A DNA stretch of 64,000 bases from Trinickia acidisoli. Its GTDB lineage: Bacteria > Pseudomonadota > Gammaproteobacteria > Burkholderiales > Burkholderiaceae. Positions 30,579 to 38,759 of the stretch are shown here, piece by piece. The notes under the pieces were generated by a model. That model did no database searches and was not told the DNA's origin. It saw only the letters and a list, made by a program, of their open reading frames with translations. The DNA lies in the NCBI RefSeq assembly GCF_017315725.1, contig NZ_JAFLRG010000002.1, positions 1,178,001 through 1,242,000 on the forward strand, in the 5' to 3' direction. Within the stretch, counting starts at the first letter, position 1; each line of letters begins with the position of its first letter. A program made the position numbers and the translations under genes.

Positions 30579-31550
30579 TCATGCGCCCCACACGTCGCTA
30601 AATACGCGCACCCAGTTCTCGCCCATGATCTTGCGGATGCGCGTTTCGCTCCATCCCGCGCGCTCCATGGCCGCCGTCAGATTCGGAAACTCGCCGATCG
30701 TGCGAATGCCCTCGGGATTGACGACCTTGCCGAAATTCGTCAACCGGCGATAACGGCCCTTGTCGTGCGTCAGCCAATCGAAGAAGTCGACGCTGAAGCC
30801 CTGCGTGAAGTCGGTACCGATACCGACGGTATCCTCGCCGATCAGATTGACGACGTAGTCGATCGCCTCGATGTAGTCTTCGATCGTTGCATCGATGCCG
30901 CGCTTGAGGAACGGCGCGAACATCGTGACGCCCACGAAGCCGCCGGCATCGGCGATTTCCTTGAGCTGCGCATCGCTCTTGTTGCGCGGATGCGCCTTGA
31001 GTCCCGACGGCAGGCAGTGCGAATAGCAGACCGGCTTTTTCGAGAATGCGATCGCTTCGGACGATGTATTGCCGCCGACATGCGAGAGGTCGACCATGAT
31101 CCCGACGCGATTCATCTCCGTGATGACTTCACGGCCGAAGTCGGACAGGCCGCCGTCGCGCTCGTAGCATCCCGTGCCGACGAGGTTCTGCGTGTTGTAG
31201 CAAAGCTGCACGACGCGCACGCCCATGTCGGCGAAAGCCTCGATATAACCGAGGTTGTCTTCGAACGCATGCGCGTTTTGAAAGCCTAGGATGATCCCCG
31301 TCTTGTTCTCGCGCTTGGCGCGCAAGATGTCGTCGGTCGTGCGCACGAGCGTCAACATTTCGTCGTGCTCGCGAATTTGCTGCTTCATGAGCGCGATGTT
31401 GTCGACGGTCTTCGTAAAGCTTTCCCACACCGATACCGTGCAGTTTGCGGCGGTAATGCCGCCCTTGCGCATGTCTTCGAACACCGACCGCTCGAACTTG
31501 GAAATGTTCAGGCCGTCGATGATGATGCTCTTCTCGTGCAAAGTGGACAT
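30579..31550 (-). CDS. Peptidase M19 (renal dipeptidase)-like protein, metal motif altered
   Basis: A 323-residue TIM-barrel protein of the membrane dipeptidase family, found at the same position in Pseudomonas betaine loci. The fold is supported by VDLSHVGGNTS, CYSHCLPSG, HPRNKSD and GIGTDFTQG. The zinc-binding DGHxD that normally opens the family reads DGLNI here, and the usual E-G-x-H segment reads Q-N-A-H. It is therefore probably not a standard dizinc dipeptidase. It lies 24 bases after glyA and 29 bases before the DUF5943 gene. A role in betaine or dimethylglycine catabolism is implied only by context. Confidence 0.88.
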   Translation of the reverse strand: MSTLHEKSIIIDGLNISKFERSVFEDMRKGGITAANCTVSVWESFTKTVDNIALMKQQIREHDEMLTLVRTTDDILRAKRENKTGIILGFQNAHAFEDNLGYIEAFADMGVRVVQLCYNTQNLVGTGCYERDGGLSDFGREVITEMNRVGIMVDLSHVGGNTSSEAIAFSKKPVCYSHCLPSGLKAHPRNKSDAQLKEIADAGGFVGVTMFAPFLKRGIDATIEDYIEAIDYVVNLIGEDTVGIGTDFTQGFSVDFFDWLTHDKGRYRRLTNFGKVVNPEGIRTIGEFPNLTAAMERAGWSETRIRKIMGENWVRVFSDVWGA

Positions 31551-31574
31551 CGAATGCTCCGGGCTTGGGCTAGT

Positions 31575-32849
31575 TCAATAGATCGGGAATCGTTCGCAAA
31601 GCGCGAAGATTTCGCGGCGAACGCGTTGTTCCGTTTCGGCGTGGCCTTGCGGATGGCGCGTCAACGCATCGAATACCTCGAGGATCAGGTGGCCGATGTG
31701 CTCGAACTGCTCGACGCCGAAACCACGCGTCGTGCCAGCCGGCGTGCCCAGGCGAATGCCCGAGGTGACGGTCGGCTTTTCCGTATCGAACGGGATGCCG
31801 TTCTTGTTGCAGGTGATGCCCGCGCGCTCGAGCGCCGTCTCCACTTGCGTGCCTTTCAAGCCTTTCGGGCGCAAGTCGACAAGCAGCAGATGGTTGTCGG
31901 TGCCGCCCGTGACGAGATCGACACCGCCTTCGCGCAGCACGGCGCCGAGCGCTTTGGCATTGGCGAGCACGCCGTCGATGTAGCGTTTGAAGCCATCTTC
32001 GAGCGCCTCGCCGAACGCCACCGCCTTGCCCGCGATCACGTGCATGAGCGGGCCGCCCTGCAGCCCGGGGAAGACGGCCGAGTTGATCTTCTTCGCGATC
32101 TCCTCGTCGTTCGTCAGCACGAAGCCGCCGCGCGGGCCGCGCAGTGTCTTGTGCGTCGTGGAGGTCACGACGTGGGCGTGCTCGATGGGATTCGCATGGC
32201 GGCCGGCCGCGATGATGCCCGCGATATGCGCCATGTCCACCATCAGCTTCGCGCCGACGCGATCGGCGATCGCGCGGAACCGCGCGAAATCGAGCACGCG
32301 CGGATAGGCCGAAAACCCCGCAATGATCAAGCTCGGGCGATGCGCGTCGGCCAGCGCTTCGATCTGATCGTAGTCGATGAGCATCGTGTCGCGGCTGACG
32401 CCGTACTGCACGGCGTTGAACCACTTGCCTGAGAGTGCGGGCTTCGCACCGTGCGTCAAGTGACCGCCCGCGTCGAGCGACATCCCGAGCACGGTGTCGC
32501 CGGGCTTGGCGAGCGCGAGCATGACCGACCCGTTGGCCTGCGCGCCCGAATGCGGTTGAACGTTCGCATACTGCGCGCCGAACAAACGCTTCACGCGTTC
32601 GATCGCGAGCGCTTCGACTTCATCGACGAATTCGCATCCGCCGTAATAGCGCTTGCCCGGATAGCCCTCCGCATACTTGTTGGTCAACACCGAGCCCTGC
32701 GCTTCGAGCACGGCGCGCGAGACGATGTTCTCCGATGCGATCATCTCGACCTGCGATTGCTGCCGCTCGAGCTCTCTCAGGGCCGCCGCGCGCACGGGGG
32801 CATCACGTTCGGCAAGCGTCTGCGTAAAAAACGACTCAGTATTCGACAT
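31575..32849 (-). CDS. glyA: Serine hydroxymethyltransferase
   Basis: 424 residues from the ATG at 32849, the usual length; an upstream in-frame start would add 18 non-conserved residues. It interconverts glycine plus 5,10-methylene-THF with serine and THF, using PLP. The PLP-lysine motif STTHKTLRGPRGG is intact, as are IASENIVS and YAEGYPGKRYYGG. It is the first gene of the long betaine operon, divergent from gbdR. Here it would use the methylene-THF produced by sarcosine oxidase to turn glycine into serine, which SdaA then deaminates. A housekeeping copy is presumably elsewhere. Confidence 0.95.
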   Translation of the reverse strand: MSNTESFFTQTLAERDAPVRAAALRELERQQSQVEMIASENIVSRAVLEAQGSVLTNKYAEGYPGKRYYGGCEFVDEVEALAIERVKRLFGAQYANVQPHSGAQANGSVMLALAKPGDTVLGMSLDAGGHLTHGAKPALSGKWFNAVQYGVSRDTMLIDYDQIEALADAHRPSLIIAGFSAYPRVLDFARFRAIADRVGAKLMVDMAHIAGIIAAGRHANPIEHAHVVTSTTHKTLRGPRGGFVLTNDEEIAKKINSAVFPGLQGGPLMHVIAGKAVAFGEALEDGFKRYIDGVLANAKALGAVLREGGVDLVTGGTDNHLLLVDLRPKGLKGTQVETALERAGITCNKNGIPFDTEKPTVTSGIRLGTPAGTTRGFGVEQFEHIGHLILEVFDALTRHPQGHAETEQRVRREIFALCERFPIY

Positions 32850-33300
32850 GGCGTATCCGTAGGGGTGGCGCGGCGCCTGCGCTGGGCTCGACGCCGCCGG
32901 CATTCGTTGGCGACGGCTCTATTCTTGTCGTTCGCCCTTTTTACGGATTGACGAATTCAGACGCGTTCTTTGCCTTTTCCGACACGCGCGTCCGTTTTGG
33001 ACAAGTCGGATGAACGGCGTCGATGCGATTGATCAGACGAAAACGCCCTACGATAGGCCGCGTCGACACGCGCCGCGGTGCCGCTTGCTGCATTGCAATG
33101 CGCGCACCGCCGCGAGGTGGGAACGCGCCATGAGCAGGCTTCGCAAGCGCAGCCGCGACGCAATATCGCCTGAAACACCTACCGATCCTAGGGTTAAGCC
33201 GTATGGCCCGCTTGTTGCCCCGGAATCCACAATGAAGCGCGCCGGTTCGGCGGGACCCACGCCAGTACTAGCACTAGATCGGACTCGAAGGAACGCCCCC
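32850..33300. other. Divergent regulatory region between glyA and gbdR
   Basis: 451 bases between the two start codons. It holds a sigma54-like element for gbdR (33204-33219). It also has GACA repeats at 32981 and 33000 within a TCCGAC...GTCGGA inverted repeat, which may be a regulator site for the betaine operon. The open frame upstream of gbdR (from 33010) is not conserved in composition and is not called. Confidence 0.5.
33204..33219 (+). promoter_or_regulatory. Candidate sigma54 promoter for gbdR
   Basis: TGGCCC, 5 bases, TTGCC: the invariant GG (33205-33206) and GC (33217-33218) are 10 bases apart, and most other positions match TGGCACG-N4-TTGC. The predicted start near 33230 would leave about 70 bases of leader before the gbdR ATG. 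Pseudomonas gbdR is known to respond to NtrC/CbrB, which act through sigma54; that supports but does not prove this site. Confidence 0.5.
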
Positions 33301-34320
33301 ATGTCGCCTGACCGCACTGCGTCACTGTCGAACTTCGCGTTCATGACGTTGCCGAACTTCACGATGATTGCGTTTTCGAACGCGATCGAAGTGCTTAGGA
33401 TGGCGAACTATTTGAGCGGCCAGACGCTTTATCGATGGACCGTCGTGAGTCCCGAAGGCGGCCCCGTGACGGCCAGCAACGGCTTGGCCGTCGAAACCGC
33501 GCCCGTCTCCTCGCTCGAGCAGCAGCCCGACGTCGTCTTCGTTTGCGGCGGCGTCGACGTTCAGCATTCGACGACGAACACGCATCTGTCGGAGTTGCGC
33601 CGTTTCGCGCGCTCGGGCATCGCACTGGGTAGCCTTTGCACGGGCACCTATGCGCTCGCGCGCGCGGGTTTGCTCAACGGCTATGCATGCGCGATTCATT
33701 GGGAGAACATGTCGGCGCTCAAGGAGGAGTTCCCCGGCACACGCTTCTTGAAGGAGCTTTTCGTCATTGATCGCGACCGCATCACCTGCACGGGCGGCGT
33801 CGCGCCGCTCGACATGATGCTGCATTTGATCGCGCCGAGAATCGGCACGCCTCGCGTCACGCAAATCGCCGAGCAGTTCATCGTCGAGCACGTGCGCGAC
33901 ACCAGCGCTCAGCAACGGATGCCGCTCGTCGCACGCCTTGGTTCCGCGAACAAATCGCTGTTCGAAGTCATCGCGCTGATGGAGAACAACATTGAAGAGC
34001 CGCTGTCGCGCGAAGAACTCGCACGGCTCGCGAACATGTCGCAAAGGCAGCTTCAACGGCTGTTCAGAGAACACCTCGGCATGACGCCGACCCATTACTA
34101 CCTCACGCTGCGGCTACGCCGCGCACGCGAACTGCTGCTGCAGACGGATATGTCGATCATGCATATCACGATGGCGTGCGGTTTCCAATCGGCGTGCCAC
34201 TTCAGCAAAAGCTATCGCGACGCCTTCGGCACCGCACCGACGCGCGAACGCCGCAAACAAGTGGCGCCACTCGCACGCCCCGCGTCGGCCACAGCGCCGG
34301 CGCCTGCGTTGCACGTTTGA
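33301..34320 (+). CDS. gbdR: GATase1/AraC-family regulator of betaine catabolism
   Basis: 339 residues from the ATG at 33301, chosen because AAGGAA precedes it and the conserved FMTLPNFTMIAFSNAIEVLR segment starts soon after. The N-terminal half is a DJ-1/PfpI-like glutamine amidotransferase domain (VFVCGGVDV, LGSLCTGTYALARAGLL). The C-terminal third is a double helix-turn-helix AraC domain (LANMSQRQLQRLFREHLG, and ITMACGFQSACHFSKSYRDAFG). GbdR binds betaine or dimethylglycine and activates gbc, dgc and sox genes in Pseudomonas. It is divergent from glyA. Identification as GbdR rather than a paralogue rests on this context. Confidence 0.9.
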   Translation: MSPDRTASLSNFAFMTLPNFTMIAFSNAIEVLRMANYLSGQTLYRWTVVSPEGGPVTASNGLAVETAPVSSLEQQPDVVFVCGGVDVQHSTTNTHLSELRRFARSGIALGSLCTGTYALARAGLLNGYACAIHWENMSALKEEFPGTRFLKELFVIDRDRITCTGGVAPLDMMLHLIAPRIGTPRVTQIAEQFIVEHVRDTSAQQRMPLVARLGSANKSLFEVIALMENNIEEPLSREELARLANMSQRQLQRLFREHLGMTPTHYYLTLRLRRARELLLQTDMSIMHITMACGFQSACHFSKSYRDAFGTAPTRERRKQVAPLARPASATAPAPALHV

Positions 34321-34360
34321 TCGCCCGTTGCGCGCCGATCGGTCGAATTCACCGAATCCC

Positions 34361-35932
34361 TCAATCGTCGGCAAAGGCATCGCGCAAACGCCGCGCGATG
34401 CGCGCCGCCTCGGCTTGCGACGCGACGTTCGTAAATCCCATCAGTAACCCTCTGTCTTGCCGGCGCGCCTTCGCATAACGTTCCGACAGCGGTTGGCAGT
34501 TGAGCCCAGCGCGTTGCGCACGATGTGCAAGCGTGCGATCGCCGGTGCGCGAACGAACGCGGACGACGAGATGCATACCGCCGCGTGTTTGATCGACGTG
34601 AACACGATCGCCGAACGTCGAGCGCAACGCGTCGGTCAACCATGCTCGACGACACGCATAGAGCGATCTCATCTTCTTCAAATGACGGGCGAAATACCCT
34701 CCCGTCAAAAAATCGGCCACGACGGCCTGCATCGAACGCGCGCCGCCACGCGGCCCCGCTTCGACGGCTTGCGCAAATGCCGGCACAGCCGCTTGCGGCA
34801 CCACGATGTAACCGAGCGCCAGCGCGGGAAATAACGTCTTCGAGAAACTGCCGCTGTAGATCACGCGGTCGCTCGCATCGAGGCTCTTGAGCGCGGGCAG
34901 CGTAGCGCCTGCGTAGTGAAACTCGCCGTCGTAGTCGTCTTCGAACACCCATGCTTTCGTCCGCGATGCCCATTCGAGCAGCGCCAACCGCCGCGATACC
35001 GACATCGAGACGCAAAGCGGCGCTTGATGCGACGGCGTGACGACTACCATTTGCGCATCGGGCGAGAGCCGCTGCCCCTCCGATACGACAAGGCCTTCTT
35101 CGTCGACCGGTACGGGGACGGCAACCGACGCAACGTGATTCAATACGGCGCGCGTCGGCGCATAGCCGGGGCTTTCGACCCATACCGAAGCGCCATGCCG
35201 CAACAACGCGCGCACGCTCAAAGCAAGCGAGGCGCGATAGCCGGAAGTGACGAACACCTGCTCCGGCCCGCAAGCGACACCGCGCGAGACCCGTAAATAC
35301 GCCGCGATGGCTTGCCGCAGCGCGAATTCGCCGCGCACATCACCGTATCCCAACTCGACGGGCAATGTCGTGCGTATCCGCCGAGCCGCTAGCCGCGCCC
35401 AGATTTTGCGCGGAAACGCATCGAGCGCCGGTACGCCTAGCTGCAAAGGCGGCGGCTCGGCAATGCGTGGGGCCGTTGTCTTTCTCGGCGCAATCTGCAT
35501 CGCCGTCACGCCCCCCGCATCACCGTGAGCGCCGCGGGGCGCGGGTGGGAGATTGGGCGACACGACCGTCCCGGCAGGCCCGCGCGCGAGCAAGTAGCCT
35601 TCCCCGGCAAGACGCTGATAGGCTGCCTCGACGGTTCCGCGCGCCACGCCGAGTTCGCTCGCGAGCACACGTGCGGACGCGACGCGCGCGCCAGGGGCAA
35701 GCACGTGCGTATCGATGGCAGTACGCATGCGCTCGTAGATCTGCACCGCAAGCGGCATGCGCTTGCGCCGATCGATACCGGCGATCGCCGATCGATCATG
35801 GCCGCTTCGATTCGATACGTTCGATACGTTCGATACGTTCGATACGTTCGATACGTTCGATGCGTGAGATACGGGCAATGGCTTCGATGGCCTAGTCGTT
35901 TTCGTCACTTTTGGTTCTTTTCGTTGGGACAT
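34361..35932 (-). CDS. MocR-family regulator (GntR HTH fused to aminotransferase fold)
   Basis: 523 residues. It has a GntR winged helix (about residues 60-125, with VASARVLASELGVARGTVEAAYQRL) and a PLP-dependent aminotransferase-like domain (about 165-515), with EDDYDGEF and the PLP-lysine motif SGSFSKTLFPALALG intact. The first 58 residues are unusual: they contain about five Asn-Val-Ser repeats from a 9-bp tandem repeat. A start at the ATG at 35758 would remove them. It is divergent from an epimerase-like gene with 44 bases between start codons, the typical MocR/target arrangement. The effector is not known. Confidence 0.9.
   Translation of the reverse strand: MSQRKEPKVTKTTRPSKPLPVSHASNVSNVSNVSNVSNVSNRSGHDRSAIAGIDRRKRMPLAVQIYERMRTAIDTHVLAPGARVASARVLASELGVARGTVEAAYQRLAGEGYLLARGPAGTVVSPNLPPAPRGAHGDAGGVTAMQIAPRKTTAPRIAEPPPLQLGVPALDAFPRKIWARLAARRIRTTLPVELGYGDVRGEFALRQAIAAYLRVSRGVACGPEQVFVTSGYRASLALSVRALLRHGASVWVESPGYAPTRAVLNHVASVAVPVPVDEEGLVVSEGQRLSPDAQMVVVTPSHQAPLCVSMSVSRRLALLEWASRTKAWVFEDDYDGEFHYAGATLPALKSLDASDRVIYSGSFSKTLFPALALGYIVVPQAAVPAFAQAVEAGPRGGARSMQAVVADFLTGGYFARHLKKMRSLYACRRAWLTDALRSTFGDRVHVDQTRGGMHLVVRVRSRTGDRTLAHRAQRAGLNCQPLSERYAKARRQDRGLLMGFTNVASQAEAARIARRLRDAFADD
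35811..35864. repeat. 9-bp tandem repeat in a MocR gene
   Basis: Five perfect units of TTCGATACG and one variant (TTCGATGCG). On the minus strand this encodes Asn-Val-Ser repeats near residues 24-41 of the MocR protein. Unit-number changes would keep the reading frame. Confidence 0.9.
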
Positions 35933-35976
35933 GGTGCGGTCACACTAACATACGTCAATGGTGGAGGATCGCGGTC

Positions 35977-36726
35977 ATGAGCGGAAAGGTTTTCTTGGCG
36001 GGAGCGGCCGGAGCCGTCGGTGCGGCGTTGACGCCGTTGCTCGTCGAATCCGGATATGAGGTGTACGGCACGACGCGCCGTCTCGAACGGATGGACGCGA
36101 TACGTGCAGCGGGCGCGCGCCCAGTGCTCGTCGACATATTCGATCGCGAGCGGCTCGCCAATGCGATCGACTGCATCGCACCGATGATCGTCGTTCATCA
36201 GTTGACCGATTTACCGCCAGGGCTCGATCCGACGCGGATGAGCGATGCCGTCTCGCGCAATGCCCGCATCCGCGGCGAGGGGACGGCCAATCTGGTGTCG
36301 GCGGCGCTCGCCGCCGGGTGCGAATGCGTCGTTGCTCAAAGCATCGCATGGGCCTACGCGGCGGGCGCCAAACCCTACACGGAATCGCAACCGCTCGACC
36401 TCGGCTCGGAAGGCGCGCGTGCCGTCACGGTCGTCGGCGTCGCGGCGCTCGAGCGATGGGTATTGGGCGTCAACGAAACGGGCGGCGTCGGCACAGTGCT
36501 GCGCTACGGGAATTTGTACGGCCCCGGCACGGGTCGCGACACGCCGCAAGGCGCGAGCCCACTGCACGTCGAAGCCGCGGCGTGGGCCGCGCTGCTCGCC
36601 GTCCAGCACATGAAGGGCGGCGCGTTCAATGTCGCTGAAGACGAAGCGGAAGTCACGAGCGAGAAAGCCAAGCGCGAATTCGGATGGCTGCCTGACATGC
36701 GCTTACCCGCGCAAGCTGCGCAATAG
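35977..36726 (+). CDS. NAD(P)-dependent epimerase/reductase-like protein
   Basis: 249 residues of the extended short-chain dehydrogenase type. The N-terminal Rossmann motif is FLAGAAGAVGAALTPLL (G-x-x-G-x-x-G). The usual Y-x-x-x-K is not evident: the YAAGAKPYTE region supplies only a tyrosine, so catalysis may be altered. GGAGG lies 9 bases before the ATG at 35977, which settles the start. It is divergent from the MocR regulator, its likely controller. The substrate cannot be predicted. Confidence 0.78.
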   Translation: MSGKVFLAGAAGAVGAALTPLLVESGYEVYGTTRRLERMDAIRAAGARPVLVDIFDRERLANAIDCIAPMIVVHQLTDLPPGLDPTRMSDAVSRNARIRGEGTANLVSAALAAGCECVVAQSIAWAYAAGAKPYTESQPLDLGSEGARAVTVVGVAALERWVLGVNETGGVGTVLRYGNLYGPGTGRDTPQGASPLHVEAAAWAALLAVQHMKGGAFNVAEDEAEVTSEKAKREFGWLPDMRLPAQAAQ

Positions 36727-36770
36727 CAGCGCTTCAACTCAGGTGCGCCCCGATGCGCATCGTTGGTGAT

Positions 36771-37427
36771 TTACTTCTTCCGCACCGCTGAACCGGCAGT
36801 GCAGATCATCGCGACGCCGGCTTCGGCCGTCGCACGCAGCGCCGAACGTTTGTCGCCGGCACGCGAACGCACGGCCAATGTATGCAGGATCGCCGACGCG
36901 ATCTTCGCGAGCATGGCCGGGTCGGTGCTCGGATCCAACTCGCCGCTCTGCTGTGCGCGAACGAATCGCGCCTCGAACGAACGATCGAATGTCCGCAAAC
37001 CGTCGCCGAGGATCGTGCGAACAGCTTCGTCGTTGACCGCTTCGACAACCGCGGTACCGGTCAGCAAACACCCCGTCGACACGCTGCCCGTGTGAAAGTA
37101 CAACCCCAAGGCAAGGTCATACACGTGCAGCAGTGCTTGATCGAGCGGGTGTTCGCCGCTCAGCGCTGCATCCATCGCGGCCCGGTTGACCTCGACGTAG
37201 CGTTCGAGCGTCGCCAAATAGAGTGCGCGCTTATCGCCGAAGGCGCCGTACAAGCTCGGCCGATTCATGCCCATCGCGGCGCTCAAGTCGTCGAGCGTCG
37301 TTGCGCTGTAGCCACTCTGCCAGAACGTATCGCGTGCGCGCGCAAGCGCGTTTTCGGCGTCGAATGCGCGCGGACGGCCACGTGCGCGCTTCGGCTCCGC
37401 CTTCTCGATCTTCTCTTTTTGTACCAT
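36771..37427 (-). CDS. TetR-family transcriptional regulator
   Basis: 218 residues from the ATG at 37427. The N-terminal helix-turn-helix (about residues 35-65, with TTLDDLSAAMGMNRPSLYGAFGDK) is typical of TetR, and the variable C-terminal domain binds the effector. The N-terminus is rich in Lys/Arg/Glu. No ribosome-binding site is obvious, and the start codon is overlapped by TTTTTGTAC, one arm of an inverted repeat shared with the divergent GST promoter. It probably represses itself and the GST gene. Confidence 0.9.
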   Translation of the reverse strand: MVQKEKIEKAEPKRARGRPRAFDAENALARARDTFWQSGYSATTLDDLSAAMGMNRPSLYGAFGDKRALYLATLERYVEVNRAAMDAALSGEHPLDQALLHVYDLALGLYFHTGSVSTGCLLTGTAVVEAVNDEAVRTILGDGLRTFDRSFEARFVRAQQSGELDPSTDPAMLAKIASAILHTLAVRSRAGDKRSALRATAEAGVAMICTAGSAVRKK

Positions 37428-37442
37428 TTTGAATAAAAATAC

Positions 37443-37479
37443 TTGACTGCCTGAATTTTTGTTCACTATAGTACAAAAA
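37443..37479 (+). promoter_or_regulatory. GST promoter overlapped by a TetR-type operator
   Basis: TTGACT (37443-37448) and TATAGT (37467-37472) with an 18-base spacer form a sigma70 promoter. TTTTTGT (37456-37462) and ACAAAAA (37473-37479) form a 24-base interrupted palindrome across the -10. A further copy, TTTTTGTAC (37416-37424), pairs with GTACAAAAA (37471-37479) over the tetR start. The AAGGAGG at 37489-37495 is the ribosome-binding site of the GST gene. Confidence 0.65.
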
Positions 37480-37505
37480 CAAACCAACAAGGAGGTCGGT
37501 CAAAC

Positions 37506-38138
37506 ATGGAACTGTACTTTTCGCCGCTTGCATGCTCGCTCGCCACGCGCATCGCGTTCTACGAAGCCGGTTATGACGCGCACTACGTGCAGGTGGACAA
37601 CAAGCGCAAGCGGCTGCAGGACGGCAGCGATTTCTTCGAAATCAATCCGCTCGGGCAAGTGCCGGTTCTGCGCACGGACGACGGCGCCTTGTTGTTGGAA
37701 AACGCGGCAGTCCTGCCCTACGTGGCCGATCACCTCCCCTCCGCCAAGCTTGCGCCGATAGGCGGCTTCGAACGTGCCCGGTTGCAGCAATGGCTCGGAT
37801 TCATCGGCACCGAACTACACAAGGCCATCTTCGTGCCGATGCTGGACGACGCGGCGAGCGACGAAGTGAAGCGCTATGCGCGCGAGCATGTCGCGCTACG
37901 CATGGGTGTGCTGCAATCGCATCTGGCGACGAGCGACTGGCTGCTCGACAGCTTCAGCGTGGCCGACATCTACCTCGCGGTCGTGCTCAATTGGGCGCGC
38001 TTCTGCAACGTCGACCTCTCGCCATGGCCGGCGGTACTGGGTCTGTACAAGCGGGTTTTCGCACGCCCGGCCGCCGCGCGCGCGCTCGAAGAGGAGCTTG
38101 CACTTTATCGCGCCGGAGTCGAAAGCAAGAACCCCTGA
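37506..38138 (+). CDS. Glutathione S-transferase family protein
   Basis: 210 residues. It has an N-terminal thioredoxin-like domain (residues 1-78, starting MELYFSPLACSLATRIA, with INPLGQVPVL supplying the conserved cis-proline) and a C-terminal helical domain with LLDSFSVADIYLAVVL, the conserved N-capping box. It probably conjugates or reduces electrophiles with glutathione. A strong AAGGAGG precedes the ATG. It is divergent from the TetR regulator. The substrate is not predictable. Confidence 0.92.
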   Translation: MELYFSPLACSLATRIAFYEAGYDAHYVQVDNKRKRLQDGSDFFEINPLGQVPVLRTDDGALLLENAAVLPYVADHLPSAKLAPIGGFERARLQQWLGFIGTELHKAIFVPMLDDAASDEVKRYAREHVALRMGVLQSHLATSDWLLDSFSVADIYLAVVLNWARFCNVDLSPWPAVLGLYKRVFARPAAARALEEELALYRAGVESKNP

Positions 38139-38141
38139 TGG

Positions 38142-38180
38142 GCGGCACCGCGGCGCCTAGCGCGTGCCGCGGTGTGCCGC
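38142..38180. terminator. GC-rich hairpin between convergent GST and cupin genes
   Basis: GCGGCACCGCGG and CCGCGGTGTGCCGC pair with a 2-base bulge and a 13-base loop, between the two stop codons. There is no long T-run on either side. Its position suggests a bidirectional transcription barrier. Confidence 0.5.
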
Positions 38181-38185
38181 GCGAG

Positions 38186-38665
38186 TCAATCGATCAAGTC
38201 GAGCACGGACATCGCATTTGCTTCGCAGTACTGACGATAGGCCGCGAGCTGCGTCGATGCCGAAACGCGATTGCGCACACTGCCGTCCGCGCCGATGAAT
38301 TCGACTTCGCCGTGAACGACGACCATGACCGTCAACGGCACGTCGCCCACCACTTTCCACCAATCGGTGTTGCCCGGCGGCTCGAACACGTACTGCCCCG
38401 GGCCGATCCGCTCGCCCGTGCACAGTACCCGCTCGCCTTCGAGATTGAAGGCGTGAATCGCGCCCGTGTGCCGATGCAGCGGCATGATTGCGCCCGGGGT
38501 CATCCGCATCAATTCCACGAAACCGCTCCCGTCGGAAAAGAATCGCAACGGCTTCCATGATTTGACGGACGACTCGGGAATCCACGGCATGTCGTGCGCG
38601 CTCGTAATGCGTGCTGGGAGGTATTGGATCGGCGATACCGGCAGCGACGACTCGATTTTGTCCAT
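38186..38665 (-). CDS. Cupin-domain dioxygenase-like protein
   Basis: About 159 residues; AGGAG precedes the ATG at 38665, so this start is preferred over one 24 bases upstream. The single cupin fold has metal-binding histidines in LHRHTGAIHAF (H-x-H with a later H) and a second motif region around FEPPGNTDWW and VVVHGEVEF. The overall pattern resembles the 2,4'-dihydroxyacetophenone dioxygenase family, but the true substrate is unknown. It is divergent from a MocR regulator, with a good inverted repeat in between. Confidence 0.8.
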   Translation of the reverse strand: MDKIESSLPVSPIQYLPARITSAHDMPWIPESSVKSWKPLRFFSDGSGFVELMRMTPGAIMPLHRHTGAIHAFNLEGERVLCTGERIGPGQYVFEPPGNTDWWKVVGDVPLTVMVVVHGEVEFIGADGSVRNRVSASTQLAAYRQYCEANAMSVLDLID

Positions 38666-38723
38666 GACGGTGGCTCCTGTGGTCGGCAACGAAAGTGCCG
38701 CTTGAAGTGCACTTTATCGCTAC

Positions 38724-38746
38724 ACTGGCTCTTATATTGAGCCAGT
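38724..38746. promoter_or_regulatory. Inverted-repeat operator between the cupin gene and mocR
   Basis: ACTGGCTC (38724-38731) and GAGCCAGT (38739-38746) form a perfect 8-base inverted repeat with a 7-base AT spacer. It lies 14 bases before the MocR start and 58 before the cupin start. A further ACCAGTTTT lies just inside the MocR gene. MocR proteins bind such paired repeats in the divergent region, so this is the probable operator. Confidence 0.6.
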
Positions 38747-38759
38747 TTTTACCTCGTTT

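Noticed and set aside
28822..32432. Plus-strand open frames opposite dgcA and glyA (28822-30033, 31365-32432)
   Set aside because: Antisense shadows of well-supported genes without start signals.
33010..33300. 97-codon N-terminal extension of gbdR
   Set aside because: The frame is open but the extension is Arg-rich without conserved residues, crosses the sigma54-like element, and the ATG at 33301 has a proper ribosome-binding site.
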